Below, piece after piece: positions 43,649-53,300 of a stretch of 64,000 bases of DNA. The stretch spans positions 5,580,001-5,644,000 of the forward strand of contig JAETXT010000002.1 of the NCBI GenBank assembly GCA_019188255.1. Direction: 5' to 3'. The notes beneath the pieces are model-generated. The model had not been told where the DNA came from. It saw nothing but the letters and a program-made list of their open reading frames with translations, and did not search any database. The stretch's first letter is position 1. Each line of letters begins with the position of its first letter. A program made the position numbers and the translations under genes. The DNA is from Verticillium longisporum. Taxonomy: Eukaryota > Ascomycota > Sordariomycetes > Glomerellales > Plectosphaerellaceae.

Positions 43649-46117
43649 ATGGCAGGATTCCTTAACAAGCTGAAGAGCGCGGGAACAGTACGTTGCGAGG
43701 ATGCAAATTTGCGCGCCACAGCGCCAGATCAGCTTCTTCTGTGGTAGCCACCGGTATATTCAAATACTTTTGCTGACACGAAAACTTCACACAGGCGACC
43801 ACGAGTCCCGCGGGAAAAGATGCCGCAACCAAGAAGAAAGAGGCTCTCGAGCCGCCCCCAGAAATCACACCTCTGGAGAAGATGCTTCAGAATGCTGGCC
43901 CTCTCCGAAATGACGGGACCGACCGCTTCTTCGGTCTCGAGAATGTGAGTTTTGCCACCCCATTCACCCTTGCCTCTTCGGCGAGACACCAATAGCTAAT
44001 TGCTTCTTCTAGTTCGGCAACACATGGTAGGCCCTTTACCCCTTTCCATCGTATTCTTTTGGGTCTCTGCTAATTGAACACAGTTACTGCAACTCCATTG
44101 TGCAAGCACTATTTTACCAGGATGCTTTCAGGCAAAACGTCGTCAACTACCCGCCCTACTCCCCATCCGAAACACCCAATGGCGACGGCACACGGCCCAA
44201 GGTACAAGTTAGCATTCGACCGCCGATGAAGAAGGAAGAACCGGTCAACCCAGCAGCGAAGCAGAAGGTGAGCGCGTCCGAGGCCATGCGTCGGCGACAG
44301 GCTGCCAACCTGCCGCCCGTTCCTGGCCAGCCTGGTCTGCGGCCTGAGGACCGGCCGGATGCCCCCGAATACAAGAAGAAGCAAGCCATGATCAAGGGCC
44401 CCGTCGTCGAGCTGAACCAAGAAAACGCCGACCCATATGGCATGTCCGAATGTACATTCACGGGCCTGCAAGACATTTCTGGCGCCTTGCTGCAGAGGGA
44501 AGACCGCGTCGGCGTTCTGTGCCCCCAGAGATTCCTCGAGATCTTCAAGCGCGAGAACGAGATGTACCGAAACTCAATGCACCAAGACGCACACGAATTT
44601 TACGGCCTAGTCCTGAACGATGTGATCGCGAATGTGGAGCAGAACGCCAGGAGGATCCAGGAGAGAGAAGATGCGAACGCTAGCGCCGGTCTGGCGCAAT
44701 CCGTGGAGAACGCGCTCGGCGCGGGAGTCTCGAGCCTAGTGCCCCAGGTGAACGGCGGTGCCAGGTCTCCGGGCACCGGATGGGTGCACGACATTTTTGA
44801 GGGCGTACTTACCTCTGAGACGAAGTGCCTGACTTGCGAGACAGCCTCGCAAAGAGATGAAACCTTCCTCGACTTGTCGATCGATCTGGAGGAGCACTCT
44901 TCCGTCACCTCGTGTCTTCGCAAGTTCTCGGCAGAGGAGATGCTTTGCGAAAGGAACAAATTTCACTGCGATCACTGCGGAGGTCTTCAGGAGGCGGAGA
45001 AGCGCATGAAGATCAAGCGACTGCCGAAGGTCCTCGCACTGCACCTGAAGAGGTTCAAGTACACAGAGGACTACAGTCGGCTGCAGAAACTCTTCCACCG
45101 CGTGGTGTACCCTTACCACCTGCGCATGTTCAACACGACGGACGACGCCGAGGATCCCGATAGGCTGTACGAGCTCTACGCGGTTGTTGTTCACATTGGA
45201 GGTAACGCCTACCACGGACACTACGTCTCGGTGATCAAGACGCAAGATCGAGGCTGGCTTCTATTCGACGATGAAATGGTGGAGCCGGTCGACAAACACT
45301 TTGTGCGCAACTTTTTCGGCGACAAGCCTGGCACGGCATGCGCCTACGTCTTGTTCTACCAGGAAACCACGTTTGAGAAGGTACAGGCCGAAATGGAGGC
45401 CGAGGGCCTGGAGGAGGTGAAGATTGCCAACGAAACGGCGAACCTCGCGTCGGAGAATGGCCAGGGCAACGGCAACGTCATCCCTCTGACAAAGCAGAGC
45501 ACGCAGCCGCTGAGCCCCAGCCTCGAACGGGACACAAGCAACAGTCTCGCGCACGCTCAGACGGCACCGGGCATGGTCGAGGCGCCACCACGAGAATCGT
45601 TGCCGGACAATCCCCTGCCCAAGACGCCCAACCCTTGCCGACGGTTCCATCTTTCCCTGCGGTGCCCCGTGTGGAGACTCGAGGATCGACCAAGGAGGAC
45701 AAGAAGCGCGAGAAGAGGGAACAAGAAGCGGCGGAAAAAGTGCGCAAGCAGGCCGAAAAAGACAAGCGCAAGGCGGACGAGAAGCACTCGAAGGAGATGC
45801 AGCAGCGCAGGCGAGAGCAGAGCATCAGGGAAAACGAAGAGATGCGCAGGGCGGTGGAGGAGAGCCGCAAGATGGCAGAAGAAGAAGAGAGGAAGAACAA
45901 CAAGGACGCCGGGGCGAGCCCCGGGGATCCTGAGTCGCGCCAACCGCGGCAGCAAGTCGATGACGAAGAAGAGCTTCAGCTTCCTCAACAAGGACAGATC
46001 CGACAGGGGGAGCACGGCGCGAACGGCAACGGGTCGTCGAGCCCGGCGGAGAGCAAGCTCAAGGACCGATTCAGCTTCAACCTCGGCCGCAGGAAGAGCA
46101 GCAACCTGCTGTCGTGA
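43649..46117 (+). CDS. creB: CreB-type ubiquitin-specific protease (frameshifted C-terminus)
   Basis: Deubiquitinase of the USP46/USP12/Ubp9 family; Aspergillus CreB removes ubiquitin from carbon-catabolite factors. Exons are 43649-43687, 43795-43944, a 14-nt exon 44013-44026 and 44084-46117. The Cys box [20 protein letters not shown] has its catalytic Cys68 codon split TG/T by an intron. The QDAHEF motif and LKRFKY are visible, as is the His box [10 protein letters not shown]. Zinc ligands occur in KCLTCE and CDHCGG. The coiled-coil tail ([20 protein letters not shown]) and C-terminal [10 protein letters not shown] match CreB-like proteins. The frame changes three times: near 45620-45637, near 45915-45935 and near 45990-46020. 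The catalytic domain is unaffected. Assembly errors in C/G runs are the likely cause. Confidence 0.93.
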
Positions 46118-46760
46118 GGGGGGGGGTGTGTGTCAAGTGTTTTATGCTGGTGTATTCAGTGGTCCAATTTTGATTCTCGGTCATGTTCATATGGGAGGGG
46201 TTGTATAGTTTTCCGGTGTCTGAAGCGGTTGTCATTGGGAAGGGCTGCCCGACTACGGCGTGCGTTGAGCGGCCGTGGCAGCACGCCTGGGGGTTTATTG
46301 CTGGAGATTGGCGGATCGCCAAACCTGGTACCTACCTAATTCATGGACGGGGGCAAAATTAAAAAGAAGGCACATGCACGCATGGCGTCGGAGAGCTTTT
46401 CTTACCGGATTTCATGTGTCTCGGTTGCGTACATCTGTATGTTGTACATGGTGTCCACGGCCGAACCAGATTCAACATGACTGGCTTGGGTTCGCTGGAA
46501 AGCACAGCAACCATTTATCCTTTGTATTTGCTGCTTGTGTGAAGCTCGCTATATTTGCTCATAGGCCTTCATACCTCGAGCGCGCGCCTGCTGCTCGTTT
46601 TGTTCCCCCAAGCCGTGAACGCCATGTCTCCATTGTCAGGGCATGCATGTGTGTCTGGCCACGAATGCGTAGCCACCTCCTTAAGCCGTCACCTTTTGCC
46701 CTCCTGCCGTCACCCCCCGATTTTGGTTCGTGAAGTTCCTCCCCCGGGTAGAAAAACGTC
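46118..46760. other. convergent intergenic region (CreB / YOS1 3' ends)
   Basis: A 643-bp spacer between converging genes holding their 3' flanks. No conserved open frame is seen. Confidence 0.7.
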
Positions 46761-47277
46761 TTATCCGAGGACGAGCTCGTACAGAATGACAATCGTGTTG
46801 ATGCCTATCAGGGGTACTGTGAAGGTCGCAGTCGCACGTCAGCATCTTCGTGTTTTGTTTTGCAAAAAGGGGGAACCGGCCGTACTTCTCATGAGGGTCC
46901 TGACGCTGGCGATGAGGTTGATGATCTTGGCCTTGACGCTGGCGTCGGCGCCCTGGCCGAAGGCTGGGTCGTAGGAGGCGGGGGAGAGGTTGACTGTGAA
47001 GGGTCTGGTGTGAGCCTTTTGGGAGAGCATGGGAGACACGAGATGGGGAGGGGCGTACTGCGGGCGAGGAAGCGGTCTTCGGAGAGGATTGCTACGGCGT
47101 TGATGAGGAGGCTGTGAGGGGCGGGGTGTGTTTAGCTGGCGTTGCTTGGTTTGCGAGGGCGGGGGCCCGGGGGGGAGGGATTCGATTTACATGGCGACTG
47201 CGGGGGGTTAGCTTGGTTGCGGTCGGAGGTGGAAGGGGGAGGGCCGTACTGTAGAGGAAGTTGCCGATGAGATACAT
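46761..47277 (-). CDS. YOS1: Yos1 ER-to-Golgi transport protein
   Basis: Small membrane subunit of the Yip1-Yif1-Yos1 complex, needed for COPII vesicle budding and fusion. Five minus exons, 47277-47250, 47197-47191, 47111-47059, 46993-46886 and 46816-46761, join in frame to 83 residues. Hydrophobic segments are at the N-terminus (MYLIGNFLYIAILLINAVAI) and C-terminus (IPLIGINTIVILYELVLG). The central conserved block reads SEDRFLARINLSPASYDPAF and SVKAKIINLIASVRTLMR. Exon 2 is only 7 nt (TCGCCAT on the minus strand), between a CGCAG acceptor and a GTAAAT donor; without it the frame fails. Yeast Yos1 is 87 residues. The gene is divergent from ALG12, another secretory-pathway gene, 450 bp away. 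Confidence 0.93.
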
Positions 47278-47728
47278 GGCGGCGGTTGGTGCTGCATGCG
47301 GTGGGTTGTGAGGTTGATCGGTCGAGTGAAGGGCGATGCGACGATGCGACGATGCGACGGGAGCCTGGCGACGGCGGCCTTGGTGTTTAGTCGTGTCCTT
47401 GTTCTGTGTTGCGTCGAGTGCTGTGCTGGGGGAGCTGTGACGAGACCGATAAGGAAGGCGGTGAGCGGATGGATCATCTTCAGGCCGATGCTGATGGGCC
47501 CCTTAGGTACGTACCTTACCGAGTGCCTCACTGAGATACCTTGAGGCAGCCTTGGGGCAGCCTTGAGGCAGCCTTGAGGCAGGTACAAACACCAGACTGT
47601 ATGTACGACAGCCTCGTCAGAGTCACTCACTTTATAACCAATGAGGCTGTGAGCAATTGTCTTTTCTCGTTCTCCCATTCCAGAGATGTCATAGCTGTCA
47701 CGCTTACTTCCATCACCCCTGCTTCAAG
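47278..47728. other. divergent promoter region YOS1 / ALG12
   Basis: A 450-bp interval between two secretory-pathway genes. It contains GCGACGATGCGACGAT repeats near 47337-47358, a GGTACGTACC-like GGTACCT-family element near 47505 and a TTGAGGCAGCC array. Shared regulation of the pair is plausible but not shown. Confidence 0.65.
47541..47584 (+). repeat. 11-bp TTGAGGCAGCC tandem repeat, 4 copies
   Basis: Four near-identical units, the second with GGGG in place of GAGG, in the YOS1/ALG12 intergenic region. Confidence 0.9.
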
Positions 47729-49522
47729 ATGAAGCCCCTTGGTATGTCGCCTCACCACCAAAGAACGCCATCACTAACATCGCCAGATGTCGTTCTAGCC
47801 TCTCTCATCCTGGCCACCATCCTCTTTCACCTTGTCGCTGCTCCTTATACCAAGGTCGAGGAGTCCTTCACCATCCAGGCAACCCACGACATCCTCGTCT
47901 ACGGCACGCCGACCCGCAACATCAACGCTCGCTTCCATGCCGTCTACGACCACTTCACGTTCCCGGGCGCCGTACCACGGTCCTTTGTCGGGCCGGTCAT
48001 GCTAGCAGGCATCAGTCAGCCCATCGTCGCCATCTTTGGCTTCCAGCATGCTCAGATGATTGTTCGTGGCGTGTTGGGCATGTACAACGCCGCAGCCCTG
48101 CTCTACTATGCGCATTGCGTCAAGAGGGGACTCGGCACAAGCGCGGCGCGTTGGTGGACCGTCATGACCGTCAGCCAGTTTCACATCATGTTCTATGCCT
48201 CGAGGACGCTGCCCAACATGTTCGCCTTTGGTCTCAGTACGTCTGATGCCTCCTTGGCCCGACTTGACATGTGCATCTGTGACTGACCACAACACAGCCA
48301 CCATCTCATCGGCCCTGCTCCTGCCACACCCAGACCAGGCTCGAAAGGCGTCGCGCATCCGCATTTCCATCTCTCTCCTCGTCTTTGCCGCCGTCATCTT
48401 CCGCTCCGAAGTCGCCCTCCTCCTGTTCACCACGGCAGCGACCCTGCTCGCGACGCGCCAGACGACCCTCGCGCCCTTCTCCCCGGCTTCATCGTGTCGT
48501 CGCTCGCGGCCCTCGTCCTCTCGGCGCCCCTCGACTCGTACTTCTGGCAGACGCCCCTGTGGCCCGAACTCTGGGCCTTTGCCTTCAACGTCCTCCGCGG
48601 CGGCGCCTCCGACTGGGGCACCTCTCCCTGGCACTACTACTTCACCTCGGCCCTGCCGCGCCTCCTCCTCAACCCGTCGGCCCCCTTCCTCATCGCCTCG
48701 GCCGCCCTCCACCCGGCCACGGCCCGCACAGCCCGCCTCCTCGTCGCGCCGAGCCTTGCCTTTGTCGCCATCTACTCCCTGCAGCCCCACAAGGAGGCCC
48801 GCTTCGTCTTCTACGCCGTCCCGCCCCTCACCGCCGCCGCCGCCCAGGCCGCCGCCCTGACGACGGCCCGCGCCGCCAAGCCGCCGCCCGCCCCCCCCGC
48901 CACGGCCGCCACGACCGTCGCCGTCCTGGCGTCCGCCGCCGCCGCCGCCGCCCTCCTCGCCCTCTCCTCCCTCAACTACCCCGGCGGCGAGGCCCTGTCT
49001 CACGTCGCCCGCGTCGCCGCCCTGGCCCCCGCACCCGCCGATGCCGCCGCCCCGGCCCCCGCCATCCACGTCGATGTCCTCTCGTGCATGACGGGCGTGA
49101 CCCTCTTCGGCCAGAACCCCGCCGGCCGCCCCGTCCTCCTGGCGCCCGACGCCGCCGCGCTGCGCTTCGACAAGACGGAGGACGCGGCGCGGCTGGCGAG
49201 GCCCGGCTTCTGGCTCGCCTTCGACTACCTCCTCGTCGAGGACCCTGCCGTCGTGGCCGGCGGCCGGTGGGAGACGGTCGGCATCGTCGAGGGGTTCGCC
49301 GGCGTCGAGGTGCGCAGGCCTGGGACCAACCATGTCGAGGCGGCTGCTGCGCCCTGTCCTGACCCTGGGCCCGGGCCCGTCGTCGGCAGGGGTCGCGTCG
49401 TGGCTGCTGTGCGGGAGGCCGTCAGGGGCGTGACGGGCGGGTGGTGGGTTGGCCCGCGGATGGAGCCGAGGGTGTATATTCTCAAGAGGGACAAGGTTGG
49501 CGCTGTGGTTGTCGGGACGTAG
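47729..49522 (+). CDS. ALG12: ALG12 dolichyl-P-mannose alpha-1,6-mannosyltransferase (frameshifted)
   Basis: ER mannosyltransferase of the GT-C fold that adds the eighth mannose to the lipid-linked oligosaccharide. Exons are 47729-47741, 47787-48236 and 48298-49522. The catalytic loop TKVEESFTIQATHDILVYG is at residues 26-44, followed by YDHFTFPGAVPRSFVGPVML, both ALG12 hallmarks. RSEVALLLF and LQPHKEARFVFYAVP occur further on. Many hydrophobic helices are seen. Near 48481-48484 a CCCC run should be five: LATRQTTLAPFSP runs in one frame and GFIVSSLAALVLSAPLD in the next. With one base restored the product is about 562 residues. The last 100 residues are Ala/Pro/Gly-rich and GC-extreme. Deletion in sequencing is the likely cause, because the gene is otherwise intact. 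Confidence 0.94.
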
Positions 49523-50336
49523 TTGGCGCAGCCGTGTGCGGTGGCCCGTTTGGAGATACTGCGCCGACATGGATAGGTCGTCATGTTTCCGTGACAAGAA
49601 GATGGGTCACCAAGGCGAATAGGAAGCAACTTCCGTCAGGTGTATCATCATGCATTGTCGCCGTCGTGCCATACGACCGATCTGCGCCCGTGGTCCTCAA
49701 GGCCTCTTATAACGGCCCTGCATGACAGCGGCTACGTGTGTATACATCCCAGCAGCACGCGAAAGACACGGTGATAAAAAGCACAACGTTAGAGCATCCG
49801 CTACCGCCTCCGTGTCCATCATCCGCATATACCATCTCCGCGACGTGTATAGTGCGCGGGAAGAAAAAGGAAAAAAAAACCCAAAGCGATCCCATCCCTC
49901 ATGATCCAAAACAGGTCCGTTTGATCCCTCTGCAGCGGTCCTGTCCAGTCATCGACTCCAAACCCACCGACCATCCAAACCGTCGGCCAGAAGAAGAAGA
50001 CCAGGAAATAGTTTATATATAAGGTAATTGGTAACGCAGTGGTCGGCGCCGGGTATCGCCCCTCCTTTCCCGCCCCGTCATGTCCCGTACCTCCGTGGCG
50101 CCGTGCTGAAGCGAATGCTGAATGTCGAATGCCGCAAAAGTCGTCAAGTATCCGGTACGTGTGTGCCAGTGTGGGTTTGTTGTGTGTTGTGTGGCCGCCG
50201 TGCTTTCCTCGGCCTCCTACACGATGTCGTGCTCCTGATGCCCGCCGTGCTCCTGATGCCCGCCGTGCGCCTTGTGCCCGCCGTGCGCCTTATGCACGCC
50301 GTGCTTGTTGTGTATTGTGTGGCGGCCGCGCCCCGT
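49523..50336. other. convergent intergenic region (ALG12 / adenylate cyclase 3' ends)
   Basis: An 814-bp spacer between converging genes. It contains an 18-bp minisatellite at 50229-50303. No conserved open frame is seen. Confidence 0.7.
50229..50303 (+). repeat. 18-bp minisatellite near the adenylate cyclase stop
   Basis: About four units of the type TCCTGATGCCCGCCGTGC (variants with CTTGTG and CTTATG) at 18-bp spacing, 30-100 bp downstream of the adenylate cyclase stop codon, so probably in its 3' UTR. Confidence 0.9.
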
Positions 50337-53300
50337 TTACTCCTGCTCCGTGTCGCTGCCCTCGTCCGAGAGGCTCTGGAGCTCGCCGAACCGCGCCTTG
50401 TAGCGCTGCAGCTCGGCCATCTGCTCGGCGACCTGGGCGAGCACGTCGGTGATGGGCGCGCGCAGCTCGTTGAGCTGCCCGATGGGCGCCCTGCCGTTGG
50501 CCATGTGCCGGAGCGCCAGCGTCGTGGTGCACGTCTGTCGTCGGTCAGTACCACGATTCACACCGTACAAGCGACACACGTCGACACGACGTGCCAGGGA
50601 CTCACCTCGACCCTGCTCACTTGGTGCTCCATAAAGTTGAGCAGGAACCGCTCCGTCACCTCGCCGCCGCGCTGCTTCATGCGCTCGAGCAGCTCCGTCT
50701 CGGGCGCCTGCAGCGCGCGGCCGCTCTCGTTCTCCAGGGTGCTGCACAGCATCTCGAGCCGCAGGCTGACGCGCCAGAGACCCCAGATGAGGTCCGGGTC
50801 AAAGGAGAGCTCGCTGCCGGGCTGCATGGTCGCCGGCTTCTCGACCTCGATGCCGCGGTCGTGCTGCTGGTGCTGCTCGGCGCGGCCGATGAGCGCGTGC
50901 GGGTACAGCGAGTAGACGACCTCGGGGTTCTCGAGGCCCTTGAGCTTGCGCTCGCCCATCTCCTTGACTTCGAAGCCCTGCGAGCTCAGGGACCGCAGGT
51001 CGCGCCGGATCGCCGCCGCCAGGCTCTGGTCGTCGTCAAAGGCGTCGTCCGACCCCGTCGACCCGTTACGGTCCGTGTCCTGCGACGTCTCCAGGCACCG
51101 CTGCACCTCCGAGATGAAGTCGGACGACACGGTGATCTGGCCGCCGTCGGCCACGGCCGAGATGCGCGACGCCTTGTTGACCATGGGGCCGAAGTAGTCC
51201 ATGCGCCTAGTCACCGGATCCATCTCGTTGACCGCCTCGCCAAAGTGTATGCCCATGCGCACAGACAGGCCCTTGAAGATGAGCGCGTTGTCCTTGTCGA
51301 AGAGCGGCTGGCAGGACACCGAGTTGAGCACCTCGGGCGGCCAGTTGACCTCGAGCAGGGAGATCTGCACGGCGAAACACCACAGCAGGGCCGACGTCGC
51401 CGTCGGGAAGGACACCATGAACGCGTCGCCTTCCGTCTTGACCTCGTAGCCGCCGATGCGCCGCAGCTGGCGACGCATGACCTCGTTGTGCAGCTTGATC
51501 GCCGAGCGCATGGCCGAGGGGTACATCTCCCAGAGCGTCGTCGAGTTCTTGATGTCGGTGAAGACGATGGAGATCTGGCCCGTGGGCGCGGGAATCTCGG
51601 CCTCGAGCCGCTGGAGCGTCGAGTCGAGCACATCGCCGGCCTTGGTCTTCTTGCCGCGGCGCGGCAGGCTCTGCAGGTCTTCGGGCACGCCGGACGGGTA
51701 CAGAGACATGCTCTGGCCGCGGTGCAGCCGCGAGCGCTCCATCCGCCTCTTGAGGTCCGAGACGCTGAGCAGCATGATCATAATCTTGCTGGCCGAGCCG
51801 TAGGCGATGGCCAAGTCGCGGAGCTTCTGCGACGCGCGCATGAGGTCGCCGCGCTCGGACCGGACGACGTCGACGATGAGACCCGGCGACATGTACTCCC
51901 AGAGCTCGCGCGTCGCGAGGAGGATGATGTCGTCCGACTCGCGGATCGTCACGTTGCTGACGTAAGGGGCGGCCTGCACCGAGGGCATGAGGCCGACGTA
52001 GCCAAAGGCGCGCGAGACCTCGAGCAGGTCGTTGAGCTTGCCGTTGCGCGACACCCAGCCGCCCGCCTCTCGAATGCGCTGGCGTTCCGTCGGCTCGGCG
52101 GGGTCGTGCTTGCGCGTCAGGATCTTGTGCGAGCCGTCCGTCTGGATGAGCATGGCCTGCGCATCGCCGACGTTGGCGACGAACAGTTCGGTGCCCTGCA
52201 GGTACACGACCGTCGCGACGCCGCCCGAGTTGAGATCCTCCTTGCTCAGCACCACGGGCTGCGCGGCCACCTTAGGCCCCGGTCCGGTGGTGACGGCCCT
52301 GTCCTCGTTGTGCTGGGTCGCGACGGTGACGAGGTCCTTGTTCAGCGAGAGGAACGCCCTGCGGAGCGCGTCGGCGGGCGTCTCCTGCTGGCGCGGCTTG
52401 AGCTGCTTGAGCTCGTGCGCAAAGATGTGGCCAAAGTTCTCGTGAAGGTACTTGGCAATCTTGGACCCGCCCGTGGTCAGCGCCTGCCCGTCAAACAGAC
52501 CGAGCAGCGTCTCCGTGTCGGACGAGTTGAAGCGCGGCACGACGAGGTCGACGGTCGACAGGTGCTCGTTCTTGCCGAGCGTGTCGGCCATGCCGTACGG
52601 CAAGTGGCCGGCGAGCGAGCCGGACGTGCGCACGCGGCGGTCGTCGCTCTGGTCGGGGATCGTGGGCTGCGTCAGCGTGACGTCCATCAGACCGAGCACG
52701 CGCAGGTTCTGCAGCCTATTAAAATCTGCAAGCTGCTCGCGGCTGGCGGCGCCGGGCCCGACGACCGTCTGCTTGATCTCGAGGCGCTTGTTGCCCGACA
52801 GGTTGAGGTACCGCAGCTTGGGGTTCAGGTTCCAGTTCCAGTCGTAGGGCACGTTGGCAATGTTGTACTTGAGCGAGTTGTTACCGCAGTCGAGCACCGT
52901 CAGTTTCTTAGCCCGCGATATGTCGGCCGGCAGGTTGGTGAACTTGTTGCCGTTGATGTGCAGCACCTGCAGGAGGCTGCTATCCTCCAGGTCGTCCGCC
53001 GGCAGCGTCGTCAGCTCGTTGCCGGACAGGTACAGCTCGACGAGCTGGGGCCACGCCTTGATGGACCTCTGCGGCATGTCGCCAATGTCGTTGTACGAGA
53101 GGTTGAGCACGCGCAGCTCGTTGAGCATGGTGATCTGGTCAAACGCCTCGTCGTCGAGCTGGTTGTCGGCAAGATAGAGGTTGCGCAGGGAGCCGGCAAA
53201 GGTGCTCTGGAGCCTAGCCGAGAGCCCCGAGTCTTTCCTCGTGCCGACGACGGGTGGCGGTGGCGGGACGGTGCCCTGCGAGGTCGATCGGGACATGACC

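Noticed and set aside
48002..49597. 531-codon minus-strand frame opposite ALG12
   Set aside because: Gly/Arg-rich shadow caused by GC-rich codon third positions of ALG12.
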